Position numbers and translations under genes: made by a program. A stretch of 64,000 bases of DNA from JBCCQH01 sp039024435 (GTDB lineage: Bacteria; Bacteroidota; Bacteroidia; J057; JADKCL01), in assembly GCA_039024435.1 (NCBI GenBank), contig JBCCQH010000012.1, positions 1-64,000 of the forward strand, given 5' to 3'. The notes beneath the pieces are model-generated. The model had not been told where the DNA came from, ran no database searches, and saw nothing but the letters and a program-made list of their open reading frames with translations. This document shows positions 8,501-18,338 of the stretch, one piece after another (the stretch's first letter is position 1; every line of letters starts with the position of its first letter).

Positions 8501-11500
8501 TTACTGCTGCAGGACGAGTTTCTTCACGACGCTCTTGTCGCCGGCTTTCAGGGATACGAAGTACATCGCATTCGGGAGGTCAGAGATGTCGAGGGCGACC
8601 TGGGTGCGTCCCCGGCCGATCTCGGTTTCGCGGACCACCCGCCCGTCGAGGGTGATGACCTGCACCTCAATCGCTTTCTTCGCCGCTTGGGTCAGCAAGA
8701 GATTGGCGAGACCGGTCGTCGGGTTCGGCAGCAAGGTGACCGAGGCCGGATCGTTGAGGTCTTCCTCGACCCCAACCACAAATACTTCCAGGGTATCGGT
8801 GACGATGCAAGTACCGCCGTTGATGCTCAGGGTCACGACGTAAGTGCCGTTTTGCGTATAGGTGTGCGTGGGGCTTTGCGTGGTGGAACTGTTGCCGTCG
8901 CCGAAATCCCAGGACCAGGACGTTGCCCCGGTAGAACCGTCGGTAAAGGCGACATTGCCGAGCGTGGCATTGTAGGTAAATGCGGCGTCGGCTACCGTAG
9001 CATTGACCGGGGTGGGATCACTCACGCAGGAATCGCGCTGAACCTCCAGGTCGTACAGGTAGTAGTAGAAGTCCGGGCCGGCCGAGGAACCCGTGAGCGT
9101 GATCAAACTGCTGATCGTGTAGGGATAGCTGGCCCCATCGTTGTTTCGGAACATATTTACACCGGTACCCCCGATGGAGTAATCGCCCGGACCCGGAACC
9201 TGGAAGCCGAGCTGGACGCGGCTGATCCCGTTCGGGATGTTGACTGTGACCTGCTGCACGACGGTGCCAGTACCATTGTCTCCATTCCAGAGGAAGAGGT
9301 CACGGTTGCCAGCGCCGTCCGCATCGACCCAAGCCGAGATGATGGTCAGGCCGTCGTTGGCAGTGAAGTTGACCGTGCCGGTAAAGGTGGTACCGTGGTA
9401 ACCGCCACCGCCGAAGTTGCTGTTCGTCGGACCCACATTTTGGGCGGGAAAAGAAATGATATTGACCGCTTGGTAGCTGGTGCTTTGGGCCAGCGGTGGC
9501 GTGGTGTAAGTCAGACCGGTAGCAATCGGGTTGCCGTTGAGGTCTTGCCACTGCAAGTAGCCGGAGCCATTGACCGTTCCGGACAGGGTGACCGGAGAGT
9601 TTACGCAGGCACCGCCGTCGACCATGATGGGCGGATCCGGCAGAGAAACGGTCACGAGTTGGGTGACGGTATCGTTGCCAATGGTGTTGCCTACGATCAA
9701 GATCACCGTGTAGGTACCGCTAGCGGTGTAGGTATGGGAAGGATTCTGCATGGTGGAGGAACCGCCATCGCCAAAGTCCCAATTCCAGTTTTGCGGCACC
9801 TGAGTGGACTGGTCGGTGAAGAACACCTGTCCACCACAAGGGCTGCCATTTTCCGAAGCAAATGCACCGATTGGCGCCTGCACTGGGGTCAAGCACTGGG
9901 GCGGGAGGTCAAACGCCTCCGTCTGGTCGGTGCGGCTGTTGGCACTGCCTTGCGAGGCACTGAAGCCCAGGCCCCGATTGGCAAATGCTTCCCAGATGAG
10001 GCACTGGTTCGCGCCGTTGTTGTTGATCATGTCCGCCTGCAGGATAGCGTCGCGGCCGTCCACGAAGCCCGGGCTGCACGGCTGCAATTTACAACCGTCG
10101 ATCACCAACTGCAGGGCGATGTTGTTGCCGCCGGTGCCATTGTAGATGTCGGGATCGAAGCCGTACTGGTTGATCAAGGCCCAGGTCATGTCCCAGATCA
10201 TCGTACACCAAACAAATCCCACCCCGTGCGGCTGGGACACCTGCGCGGTGTTGTTGGTCGCCGCGTAGGTAAAGTTATTGATGTTAAAACTCGTGGAATA
10301 AGGCGCATTCCGGATGCCCTGGCCGGTCGTCGACTGGCCAGTCGCAAAGGTGCCGATGCCCCGGATATCAGAACCCTGGTCGCCTGGCTCGATGGTCATA
10401 ATTAGACCGAAATAGTCGCTCCAACCTTCGCCCATCTGCTCTCCGTTGCCGAGGCAGCCGGACTGGCTCGGTCCGCCGGTGAGGCGGTTCGTGATGCCGT
10501 GTCCGTACTCGTGGACGATGACCCCGTTGTCGAAGTCTCCGTCGGTATCGAAGTTGCCCGAGCTATTGGAGATGGTCGCATTCACCGTCTGGTTGTTGTT
10601 CAACTGACCGACGATGGCCGCTCCGTCTCCCTGGGAGATCATGATCGAGGGAATGGTGATGGTGTTGGAAGCCCCGCCCATTGCGATGGGGGCGCCCGGC
10701 TGATTGTTGATCACAATGACAGCAACCGCGCCCGCGGTTTGGGCGGCTTCGACTTTGGCGACGAAGGTGCAATTTCCACGATTGAGCAGGGCGATTTTGC
10801 CATTGATGGCGGCGGCGTTTGTGATCGGGTCACAAGCGTCATTCGGATCGGGGTTGGTGTTGTCTTCGACCAGCACCACATCGGCGGTGATCGGGGTGGT
10901 GGGGATGCCCGGCCCAAAGGTGGCTTCGGTCGCGGAATAAGGACCGGCGATGCCGCTCGGGCTGTTCACGTTCAAGAAGTTACTTGAGGTGCTGCCGCTG
11001 GTCCAGAGGTACATCTGCATCCGTGGATTGCTTCCATCGGGTGGGGTGGCGAAGTTGGCGTTGTTGGTACCGCCGCCGTCCTGGGCTTCGGCGCGCACGT
11101 AGTCGCTGCCCGAACCGCCGTTGCCGTAATTGTTTTCCTGGAAGTTACCGCTCGGCTCGTCAAAGCCATACTCGTACATCACGTCGTGGATGACATTGTT
11201 CCAGTAGAACAGGTTGGTGATGGCGGCGTCTTGGTAGCCAGAGGGTGCCTGGTTGAAGTTGAGGGGAAAGTCAAAGATCAACATGTTGCCCCCGTCCGGG
11301 CTGTAACCGGGCTGGTTATCGTCGTCGCGGTCTTCGTAGGCGTGGACGTTGTTGCCGCGGGTGATCGTGTACTCGGCTCCGGCCTGGCCATTGTCGTCGT
11401 GCCAGCCGAAGGGCGATGCACCCAGGGTGGCTGGGTTGACTTCGAGGGTGCGCGCACCATGATTCGGGCTTTCGACCGGCATGGCATACACGCGGTAGTC

Positions 11501-12205
11501 GTCCGGTTGCTGCACGCGCGCCACACTTTCTTCCGACAGCGTGATCTCCGGATGGGCGTGGCCGGTGTGGTCCGCATCGTCAAAGTTGCATTCGGAAACC
11601 CAGTTGATCTGTTCCAGCACCGCTCCGGTGAGCGCATCGATGCGCAGACTCCACCACGCTTGCCCGCTCGGAACGTAGATCGAGAGGTCCCATGCGAGAC
11701 GGACTTCGCCCTCAGCGCCCGGCTGGTAGCTGAGTTTCACCGGAATGTCTTCCAGGGAAATATTGCTTTTGCCGATGACAAACTGGGTCTGGCTTTCTGC
11801 CGTCTGAACCCGCAACGGTTCCCCGAGGCTGAGTTCCAAATGGGCAGCGGCGGCTTCCACCGCCTGAATCGGATTCAAGCTAGGCGAAGTTGCGTTGACC
11901 TTGCCCGCCAGGTCGGGGATGAAGCGGTTGCCCATGTTCAAAACCTGGCCCCGCCAGATGTTGAAGTTGTTAATTGCATTTACAACCGGGATCCCGCGGT
12001 GGGTCTGCTGGATATAGACATGCTCCACACTGTTGTGTTTGGTGGTGTAGCGATCAGTGACCTTCCAGTCGGCGATGTCTCCCTCCGATAAACCATATTG
12101 AGTGCTGTGTTCGCTCAAGTGATTGCGAACGAGTTCTTTGTACGATTGCGCATGCGCAATCGACACCCCGCAGAGCAGGGCAATGAGTAAAATTGTCCTC
12201 TTCAT
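8501..12205 (-). CDS. Secreted M36 (fungalysin-type) metallopeptidase with PA, PKD and T9SS sorting domains
   Basis: A 1234-residue exported zinc protease. Residues 1-19 are a signal peptide (MKRTILLIAL... AHAQ), followed by an FTP-type propeptide (QQTHRGIPVVNAINNFNI). The M36 catalytic domain carries HEYGH at 565-569 and a downstream GEGWSDYFG that supplies the third zinc ligand. A PA (protease-associated) domain is inserted before it (CDPITNAAAINGKIALLNRGNCTF region). Two PKD domains follow (WNWDFGDGGSS and WSWDFGDGNSS) with an Ig-like stretch and a pro-protein-convertase-like segment between them. The last ~80 residues are a type A T9SS sorting domain (LLPNPTTG... LPNAMYFVSLKAG). It likely acts on extracellular protein as a nutrient-acquiring protease. 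The family and all catalytic residues are clear; the substrate is not. Confidence 0.95.
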   Translation of the reverse strand: MKRTILLIALLCGVSIAHAQSYKELVRNHLSEHSTQYGLSEGDIADWKVTDRYTTKHNSVEHVYIQQTHRGIPVVNAINNFNIWRGQVLNMGNRFIPDLAGKVNATSPSLNPIQAVEAAAAHLELSLGEPLRVQTAESQTQFVIGKSNISLEDIPVKLSYQPGAEGEVRLAWDLSIYVPSGQAWWSLRIDALTGAVLEQINWVSECNFDDADHTGHAHPEITLSEESVARVQQPDDYRVYAMPVESPNHGARTLEVNPATLGASPFGWHDDNGQAGAEYTITRGNNVHAYEDRDDDNQPGYSPDGGNMLIFDFPLNFNQAPSGYQDAAITNLFYWNNVIHDVMYEYGFDEPSGNFQENNYGNGGSGSDYVRAEAQDGGGTNNANFATPPDGSNPRMQMYLWTSGSTSSNFLNVNSPSGIAGPYSATEATFGPGIPTTPITADVVLVEDNTNPDPNDACDPITNAAAINGKIALLNRGNCTFVAKVEAAQTAGAVAVIVINNQPGAPIAMGGASNTITIPSIMISQGDGAAIVGQLNNNQTVNATISNSSGNFDTDGDFDNGVIVHEYGHGITNRLTGGPSQSGCLGNGEQMGEGWSDYFGLIMTIEPGDQGSDIRGIGTFATGQSTTGQGIRNAPYSTSFNINNFTYAATNNTAQVSQPHGVGFVWCTMIWDMTWALINQYGFDPDIYNGTGGNNIALQLVIDGCKLQPCSPGFVDGRDAILQADMINNNGANQCLIWEAFANRGLGFSASQGSANSRTDQTEAFDLPPQCLTPVQAPIGAFASENGSPCGGQVFFTDQSTQVPQNWNWDFGDGGSSTMQNPSHTYTASGTYTVILIVGNTIGNDTVTQLVTVSLPDPPIMVDGGACVNSPVTLSGTVNGSGYLQWQDLNGNPIATGLTYTTPPLAQSTSYQAVNIISFPAQNVGPTNSNFGGGGYHGTTFTGTVNFTANDGLTIISAWVDADGAGNRDLFLWNGDNGTGTVVQQVTVNIPNGISRVQLGFQVPGPGDYSIGGTGVNMFRNNDGASYPYTISSLITLTGSSAGPDFYYYLYDLEVQRDSCVSDPTPVNATVADAAFTYNATLGNVAFTDGSTGATSWSWDFGDGNSSTTQSPTHTYTQNGTYVVTLSINGGTCIVTDTLEVFVVGVEEDLNDPASVTLLPNPTTGLANLLLTQAAKKAIEVQVITLDGRVVRETEIGRGRTQVALDISDLPNAMYFVSLKAGDKSVVKKLVLQQ

Positions 12206-12475
12206 AGTGAGTAAATCAAACGAATCTTTCCTGTACTAAGCTAACTCCGAACCACATTGCACGGTAGCCGGATCTGAACCGTAAGGTACAAAATTTCGCC
12301 ATAGGCGCATGTTTCGGCAAGACATTTTGTAAAAATGCGCTTTGGGAAAGGCAATTTGGTGTACGGCCAGATGTCCCGGCCGAATCAATTTTTCCGCCGG
12401 ATACTTTGCGTCGTTTTTACTGCAAGCTGGGACTCCCGGATCAGCAATTTTGTTGGTAGTCAGTGGGAAGCCACC

Positions 12476-15133
12476 TCAATTTTCATCCTGGGCATTCGTT
12501 GCGTTTCCCCCGAGGGAAAAACCGATTCGGTTTTGTCTCCGGTCGAACAGGTCATCGTTGTCCGGACCAAATTCACGGACATCGTCGAGGGTCAGGAGAT
12601 GGAGTACTTCCGGTGTACGCCGTTCGGAAGGCAGACTGGCGAGGCGCAAGTGCTGGTTTTTGACCGATTCTTCCACCACTTTGCGGACCGTGCGGGCATT
12701 GCCGAAGAATTTGTCTTTTTGCCGGTGCCGGAAGGCAAAATACTGCTTGAGGTGAAGCTCGGCTTCATAGTCGGGCTTGAGATTTTCGGCGTGCAGCATT
12801 TGCACACAAATCTCCCAGAGGTCCATTGGGCTGTAATCTTCGAAATGGAACGCCTTGTCGAAACGCGATTGCAGGCCGGGATTGGTTTCCAGGAAGACGC
12901 GCATGTTGTCCGGGTAGCCGGCGGCGATGACGATGAACTCTCCCCGCTTGTCTTCCATGCGTTTGAGCACGGTTTCGATGGCTTCCTGCCCGTAGTCTTT
13001 TTCGGAAGCATTGGAAAGGGCGTAGGCCTCGTCGATGAACAGGACGCCGCCCTTGGCCTCGTCGAGTCGCTGACTGGTTTTGATCGCGGTCTGCCCGATG
13101 AATCCCGCCACCAATGATCCCCGATCGACCTCTACGAGATGGCCCTTTTCCAGGATGCCGAGAGCCTTGTAAATGGTCGCGAGGATGCGGGCGACGGTGG
13201 TTTTTCCCGTACCCGGATTGCCGGTAAAGACCGAGTGCAGCGAGAAGGTATTCATCACGTCCTTGCCGATTTCCCGGTAGAACTTCACCAGTTTCACCAG
13301 TTCGTTGATCTCTACCTTGATCTTGCCCAGTCCGACCATATTGTTGAGTTCCTTGAGGGACTTGTTGAGCAGGTCTTCGTCGACCGGAATATCGGCCTTG
13401 CGGACCTTGCTTCCGCCAAAGATTTTCTCGACATCTCCCAACTGGATCAGGCTGAGTTCTTCTTCGGTGAGCTGAGTGGGATCGTCCGATTTCATGACGC
13501 GCAGCCCCATGTTCATTTTCCCCTCGTCGATGATCGAATTGACCAGCCGGGCATTGCCGAAGGTGCGGTCCCGGTTGCGGTAGCGCTCCACCAACTTTTC
13601 GTACAGGTAGGTTTTTGCTTCCTCGGTGAGCTGAACTTTGCGCTTTTGGGCGGAGTACAAGGCGATTTGCTGCAACTCTTGCGGAAGATAATCCGGGAAC
13701 TCGTAGTACATGTTGAAGCGGGACTTGAGTCCGGGATTCGATTCGAGAAAGGTCTGCATCTCCTCGGGATACCCGGCGACCAGCACGGCAATGCCGGCTT
13801 TGCCGTCGCTCATCTCCTTTAGCAAAATTTCGATCACCTCGCGGCCGTAGTCCTTCGCATCTTCCTTCGAGCGGGCCAATGCGTACGCCTCATCGATGAA
13901 CAAAATGCCGCCGGCGGCTTTCTTGATGGCTTCCTTGACTTTGGGGGCGGTCTGCCCGATGAATTCCCCGACGAGTTCGGCGCGGTCGACCTCGTGGACG
14001 TGGCCCTTGCGCAGCAAGCCCATCTTGTGGTAGATCTTACCGAGCATGTTGGCGACGGTGGTCTTTCCGGTACCGGGGTTTCCGGTGAATACGGCGTGCA
14101 GATTGATTCGTTCGGGCTCTTCGAAGCCCTTTTCCTGGCGCAATTTCAAAAAGCTGAGGTACTGGGTGTACTCCTTGACCTTGGTCTTAATGCTTTCCAA
14201 ACCGATGAGTGCATTTAGCTCCTCCATCAGATCTTCCAGGGTTTGCTCCTCGGGAATGGTGCCCGGGGCGATCGGGGTGCCCGTCGTCGGGAGAACCGCC
14301 TGGGTGGTCCCTTCCTGGTTGCCCATACCCACTTCAAAGGGAACAATGGCGACCAGATTTTCCATGAAGACGATTTCCAGCGTGTAGTTGTCATTGAACC
14401 AGGTTCCGCGGTGGTCGGAGCCCCAGCCGGAACAAATTGTGACCATCTCCTCGCCTTTATTGACGTGCATGAGTTCCACCGTCCGGCCTTTCAACTGGCG
14501 GGCGTCGTTGTAGAAATTGAAGACCACCTCGCAGCACCAGTCTTCGGTCAGGTGCTTGTTTTGCAGGACAAATTCGCCCCAGACGTAGCGGGTTTCTTTC
14601 TGATCGAAGCGCGTGTAGTAGATCCGGGATTTGACCGTGGGAAGGGTCTTGGAACCTTCGAAAAGCTTAAGCGATTTCAGATTGAAGTAAGGATTGTTGT
14701 CGAGGGCCACCGGGCCGTGGCTCTCCACGTAAAAATTTTTTGACCCTACGACCTTGTCATCCAGGCGGGCTTCCCAGACAAATTTGCCCTTTTTCCAAAA
14801 TATCCCGGCGGAGGCATTGCCCCAACCTTCGCGGATGTAGACGATGTTTTCCTGGGACTTTACATCCCGTTCAATGTTGATATTGCAGACTTCCCGCGAG
14901 CGGCTGTTGTCGGCGTCGAGCTCGAAGCATTTGAGCTGGACCTTCACCTTCCAATCTTCCTCATCGAAGTACTTGTTGTAGAAGGAGAATTCGGCGTAGA
15001 TGTAGCTGGTTTCGCTGGATTCAAATACCTGCCGGTACTTTTTCTTGCCATCGGCCAACCATTCCGTTGAGCCGTAAACCTTCAGCTCTTTGAATTTATA
15101 GGGGATGAACCCGGGCTCTTTTTCCTGTACCAT
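12476..15133 (-). CDS. Tandem AAA+ ATPase of the CbxX/CfqX type with duplicated N-terminal beta domain
   Basis: An 885-residue protein without a signal peptide. Residues about 10-130 and 140-265 are two related beta-rich units (compare SYIYAEFSFYNKYFDEEDW with RYVWGEFVLQNKHLTEDW). Two AAA+ modules follow, with Walker A motifs GNPGTGKT at 351-358 and 638-645 and Walker B motifs ILFIDEAYAL and VLFIDEAYAL. Both modules belong to the CbxX/CfqX group, which includes the Rubisco activase CbbX and the EccA ATPases of type VII secretion. Members remodel protein complexes, so a cytoplasmic remodelling role is likely, but the partner is unknown. No Rubisco or type VII genes are in the window. A TAACTTTG box lies upstream at 15165-15172. 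Confidence 0.8.
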   Translation of the reverse strand: MVQEKEPGFIPYKFKELKVYGSTEWLADGKKKYRQVFESSETSYIYAEFSFYNKYFDEEDWKVKVQLKCFELDADNSRSREVCNINIERDVKSQENIVYIREGWGNASAGIFWKKGKFVWEARLDDKVVGSKNFYVESHGPVALDNNPYFNLKSLKLFEGSKTLPTVKSRIYYTRFDQKETRYVWGEFVLQNKHLTEDWCCEVVFNFYNDARQLKGRTVELMHVNKGEEMVTICSGWGSDHRGTWFNDNYTLEIVFMENLVAIVPFEVGMGNQEGTTQAVLPTTGTPIAPGTIPEEQTLEDLMEELNALIGLESIKTKVKEYTQYLSFLKLRQEKGFEEPERINLHAVFTGNPGTGKTTVANMLGKIYHKMGLLRKGHVHEVDRAELVGEFIGQTAPKVKEAIKKAAGGILFIDEAYALARSKEDAKDYGREVIEILLKEMSDGKAGIAVLVAGYPEEMQTFLESNPGLKSRFNMYYEFPDYLPQELQQIALYSAQKRKVQLTEEAKTYLYEKLVERYRNRDRTFGNARLVNSIIDEGKMNMGLRVMKSDDPTQLTEEELSLIQLGDVEKIFGGSKVRKADIPVDEDLLNKSLKELNNMVGLGKIKVEINELVKLVKFYREIGKDVMNTFSLHSVFTGNPGTGKTTVARILATIYKALGILEKGHLVEVDRGSLVAGFIGQTAIKTSQRLDEAKGGVLFIDEAYALSNASEKDYGQEAIETVLKRMEDKRGEFIVIAAGYPDNMRVFLETNPGLQSRFDKAFHFEDYSPMDLWEICVQMLHAENLKPDYEAELHLKQYFAFRHRQKDKFFGNARTVRKVVEESVKNQHLRLASLPSERRTPEVLHLLTLDDVREFGPDNDDLFDRRQNRIGFSLGGNATNAQDEN

Positions 15134-15432
15134 TGGGGTTGATATTCCGCATTGAGATAAGCGGCAAAGTTAAGGGTTTTTGCCAAGCAAAAGTACCGCT
15201 TGCGGCGCCGAGGCGGACGACAATTTCGTCGGGGGAACGGTTGGGCGGGAAAAAACCCTTCGGGCCTCCCGGGGTATCGGCACCAGAGGACACAAGAATT
15301 TGCCCAGTAAATGGGTCACGTAATCCGGCACACACGCGAGAATTTTCCAACTCGGAAAGGCGGCTGAAACTTGATCCTGCGCATTTGCTCGGGGAGATTT
15401 CCCGGTCAATTTTAAGCTGGCCTCGGGACAAC
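15134..15432. other. Gene-free stretch between the AAA+ gene and the small lipoprotein gene
   Basis: It holds the AAA+ promoter candidate at its left end and, at 15408-15440, a 9-bp A/T-rich inverted repeat (AATTTTAAG/CTTAAAATT) overlapping the lipoprotein stop codon that could act as a weak terminator. Nothing else is recognisable. Confidence 0.5.
15165..15172 (-). promoter_or_regulatory. Candidate -7 box of the AAA+ ATPase gene
   Basis: On the minus strand this reads TAACTTTG, a full match to the Bacteroidota -7 consensus TAnnTTTG, 32 nt before the AAA+ start codon. TTG and TTTG triplets further upstream (15184-15191) could serve as the -33 element, though their spacing is slightly short. 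Confidence 0.6.
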
Positions 15433-15816
15433 TTAAAATTTGAGGTCACGGGAGACTTCATCGCCTTCTTCTAGGGTGATGCTGCCCTCCTTGGTCACGG
15501 GACCGGTCGGGGAGGTGTAGGTAGCACCGTAGAAATAGGTGATCGGCTCCAGCTCGGAGAACTTCACTTCGCCGACGGGATTTGAAGTGCCGGAAAAGAG
15601 GTAGACGCCATTGTCGCGGTCACCTTGGTTGGGGGAGATGCCGATGAATACCCCAGGCAGAAAAAATGAATCGTTTTGCAGGCAGACAAACTCGATGCTC
15701 GTTTCCGGTTCATTGGAAGTGCCGCCGCCTCCGGTCGGTTCAGGATCCTTGACACAGGAAGAAATGACCCAACAGAGGAACAGGGCCACAGAAAAGATCA
15801 TGCGAGGATGCTTCAT
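15433..15816 (-). CDS. Small lipoprotein of unknown function
   Basis: A 127-residue protein starting at the ATG at 15816, with a lipoprotein signal peptide whose lipidated cysteine is C21 (FLCWVISSC). The mature part has a Gly-rich linker after the cysteine, then one beta-rich domain: FFLPGVFIGISPNQGDRDNG, a GTSNPVGEVKFSEL turn, and a TYTSPTGPVTKEGSITLEEG end. The pattern resembles a single carboxypeptidase-regulatory-like or other Ig-like fold, but I cannot name the family. It lies between the AAA+ gene and the anti-sigma-like gene on the same strand, about 90 nt from the latter, so it may share its transcript. Confidence 0.7.
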   Translation of the reverse strand: MKHPRMIFSVALFLCWVISSCVKDPEPTGGGGTSNEPETSIEFVCLQNDSFFLPGVFIGISPNQGDRDNGVYLFSGTSNPVGEVKFSELEPITYFYGATYTSPTGPVTKEGSITLEEGDEVSRDLKF

Positions 15817-15904
15817 ATCGATGCTTATTTCAAGCTTAAAAGTAGGGCTTCCCGCGCCGGGGCGCAAGGCACAATTTTTGGGACGGATGACACGGTTGGG
15901 AGAT

Positions 15905-17443
15905 TTACAGCTCGTCGAGGGCCTTTTGTGCATCCTGGGCGTGCTTTCCACCGTCGCGGAGGATCTTTTCCAAAATGAGGCGGCCCATCTCGGTTTTGTT
16001 CATTTTGAGGTAGGCGAGCGCTTTGAACCACTCGGCGTCGGCGTAGTAGCTGTTGTTGGGGATGGCCAGGATGCGGTCCAGGTGATACAGGGCGGCACTC
16101 GGCTGCTCGATGTTCAGGAAGGAGGCCGCGGCGTAGTAATGTGCCTGAAGGTTGGCGGGGGTTGCATTGGCGGCATCGCGCAGGAGAGTGGCGCTGTTGG
16201 TGAATTCGCCATTGCGGTAGGCGGTCATGCCTTGTTCAAAGTTGTTGCTGACAATCGAATCGGTTTGGGCCAGCGTGTAGACCTCGCCCTGGGCCTTGCG
16301 CGATTTGTACGGAGCGACTTCTTTGAGCGTAGTCGGCGCCTGAGCGGGGCTGGGGCTTTCTTCTGCCTGTTTTTGCTTGCGGCGTTCTTCCTTGCGGCGG
16401 CGTTTTTCCGCGCGTACGTCCGGCTTCTGGTTGACCGACCGGGAAGAAATCGTCTTCATGCTTTGCGGGACAATCTTGGCATCTTTCCGGCGGTTTTGCC
16501 CGGTGATGACCACGTCACCGTACTCGGCGGGTACATTGCCGACCATGGCATCGGTCACTTTATCTTTGGTCGCAAGATCGACCGTTTTTTCCGTTTCTTC
16601 GGTAACGGAAACTTCGTCCAGGGACTCCAGATTGTTGCCGGGAGCAAAGTCATCCGGGAATTCCTCGCTTTCGGCATCTTCAAAATCGGTATCGGCGAAA
16701 TTGCCCTCGGTGTTCGTCGCAGCATTTTGCTTGGCAGCATTGCGGTCAATCGCCGGTGGGGGCACCGGCCGGGATCCGGAGGTGTTGGTCGGGACGTTCA
16801 TGTACAAGTCGAAATTGGTTTTCCCCCCAACCACCGATGCGTCCTCTTCGACGTCTTCCAGTTCGATTTCGGCTAGGGAGCGTTTGTCTTCCGGCCGGGA
16901 GAGCTCCGGAATTCCCGCGTCGACGTTGCCCAGCATTTCGTCCTCCTGCCGTTTCTGCTCGGCGCTTGTCTTGTCCCGATCTTCCTTCCGGGGTTCTTCA
17001 GCACTGGCCAGGTCCCGGGCTTTGCCGGTGGTGGTGGGCGGGGGCGCGGGAGGCTGCTCGTAGAACTTTTCGGCAATTTGTTTGGGGGTGATCTCGGCGT
17101 CGGGATTCCGGAAGACGACGACGCCTACCGTGACGAGCAAGGCCACCGCAGCGGCGGCGGACACCCAAATCCAGGCCCCGCGCCGGCGTTTTTTCTCCCG
17201 GGCGTGTACGCGCGCCCACGCCGCTTCCGCAATTGCCGCGGCGCCTGCGGCCACCGTTTCGGCCCCCACTTCCTCGACGCCTTCGTACGCCAATGCGGAC
17301 AGCTCACTGTTCAGCAGCCGCCGTTCAATTGCGTGCTTTTCACTGGGCGAGAGCTTTCCTTCCTGGTACGCCTGCATTTCTTCCAGGGTCAGGGCTTTCT
17401 CTTCCTCAGAAAAGATATGGTCGCTATGTGGGGTGTCACTCAT
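15905..17443 (-). CDS. Membrane-anchored anti-sigma-like protein with C-terminal TPR region
   Basis: A 512-residue single-pass membrane protein. Residues 1-85 are cytoplasmic and helical (LTLEEMQAYQEGKLSPSEKHAIERRLL), as in proteins encoded next to ECF sigma factors. A Lys/Arg-rich stop precedes a membrane helix at about 91-111. The middle (115-360) is low-complexity, acidic and Pro-rich. The C-terminal ~130 residues look like tetratricopeptide repeats (FEQGMTAYRNGEFTNSATLLRDA, YYAAASFLNIEQPSAALYHLDRIL). It overlaps the sigma gene by 8 nt and probably holds the sigma factor at the membrane (inference; there is no zinc motif of the usual anti-sigma type). A motif GDVVITGQNRRKD at 309-321 resembles one in the divergent alpha-2-macroglobulin. 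Confidence 0.75.
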   Translation of the reverse strand: MSDTPHSDHIFSEEEKALTLEEMQAYQEGKLSPSEKHAIERRLLNSELSALAYEGVEEVGAETVAAGAAAIAEAAWARVHAREKKRRRGAWIWVSAAAAVALLVTVGVVVFRNPDAEITPKQIAEKFYEQPPAPPPTTTGKARDLASAEEPRKEDRDKTSAEQKRQEDEMLGNVDAGIPELSRPEDKRSLAEIELEDVEEDASVVGGKTNFDLYMNVPTNTSGSRPVPPPAIDRNAAKQNAATNTEGNFADTDFEDAESEEFPDDFAPGNNLESLDEVSVTEETEKTVDLATKDKVTDAMVGNVPAEYGDVVITGQNRRKDAKIVPQSMKTISSRSVNQKPDVRAEKRRRKEERRKQKQAEESPSPAQAPTTLKEVAPYKSRKAQGEVYTLAQTDSIVSNNFEQGMTAYRNGEFTNSATLLRDAANATPANLQAHYYAAASFLNIEQPSAALYHLDRILAIPNNSYYADAEWFKALAYLKMNKTEMGRLILEKILRDGGKHAQDAQKALDEL

Positions 17444-18029
17444 TTTGTCGTTGCATGCGGATTTTTAGGTTCCGCTTCCCGTTCTGGATGTAACTTTTGA
17501 CCTGCTTGAAGGAATATCCGGTGAGGTCGGCCACTTCATCGTAGCTTTTCCCCTGGAGAAAGAACAATTCTACACAGGTCTTTTGTTCCGCTTTGAGCTC
17601 CTGAATTGCCGCTTCTAGTTTTTGCAATTCAATCTCTTTTTCCGGGAGTTCACCTTGGGGGTGCGGCTCCGAGCCGGATTCCATAAGGAGAGCTTCAGAT
17701 TTTTTGAATTCGTCTTCCCGGGCCTCCGCCGTTTTGCGCTTGCGGATCCGCATGAGGCAGAAATTGGAGGTCGCCCGGGCCAGCCAGCTTTTGAATTTCT
17801 GAATTTCGTACTTTTTGAGTTCCGAGAGGAGGTATTCAAATACCTCCATGGCGGCGTCGCGGGTCTCCTCTTCGTTTTTCAGGTAGCGCTTGCAGATCGC
17901 GTAGATCTGGACGGAATAGCGTTCGTAAAGTACGCCCACATAGGTAGAATCATCTGTATCGCGGTAGGCCGCGATCAGTTCCTGGTCGCTCAGTTTAGCG
18001 CGTTTCTTACTGGACCGGATAAAAAACAT
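17436..18029 (-). CDS. ECF-type RNA polymerase sigma factor
   Basis: A 197-residue sigma-70-family protein with a region 2 core (YAICKRYLKNEEETRDAAMEVFEYLL, then KFKSWLARATSNFCLMRIRKRK, the -10 recognition helix) and a region 4 helix-turn-helix at the end (CVELFFLQGKSYDEVADLTGYSFKQVKSYIQNGKRNL). It directs RNA polymerase to a small regulon. Its stop overlaps the start of the membrane anti-sigma-like gene. The divergent neighbour is the alpha-2-macroglobulin, a plausible target (inference). A weak -7-like box (TAAATTTC on the minus strand, 18072-18079) lies 43 nt upstream. Confidence 0.93.
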   Translation of the reverse strand: MFFIRSSKKRAKLSDQELIAAYRDTDDSTYVGVLYERYSVQIYAICKRYLKNEEETRDAAMEVFEYLLSELKKYEIQKFKSWLARATSNFCLMRIRKRKTAEAREDEFKKSEALLMESGSEPHPQGELPEKEIELQKLEAAIQELKAEQKTCVELFFLQGKSYDEVADLTGYSFKQVKSYIQNGKRNLKIRMQRQNE

Positions 18030-18338
18030 CGTCCCTTTGGGGTAGCTGGGGGTACACTTTCCGTACCGTTGGAAATTTAACTAAAAAAAGGGAGGATTTA
18101 TTGTGCGGCCTGGAGGTGGACCATTGGGCACCCAGTTGAACGATCCCAAACGCTCTCCCATCGCCGCCGCACCTACGGGAATCGCTTTACCTGTACCAAG
18201 ACCGAATCCACAAAATCCACCCTCCCCAAAACTTTTTGAAAAAAAATTTCCCCGCCGTGTGGAATCCTCTTCCTCCCCGCACCTTCCAGGCAAATTCATC
18301 AGAAAACCCCGTTTGCGATCCATTTCAATACACGCATC
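18030..18338. promoter_or_regulatory. Divergent promoter region between sigma factor and alpha-2-macroglobulin genes
   Basis: 309 nt without a gene, separating the sigma factor (minus) from the alpha-2-macroglobulin (plus). Both promoters must lie here. I see a weak minus-strand -7-like box at 18072-18079 and A-rich tracts near 18080 and 18237-18248, but no strong plus-strand housekeeping promoter, which would fit use of an alternative sigma factor. Confidence 0.5.

Noticed and set aside
8687..10405. 572-codon plus-strand open frame inside the M36 protease gene
   Set aside because: Lies opposite a gene with complete catalytic motifs; residue composition (Gly/Val/Arg/Asp) is that of a GC-rich antisense frame.
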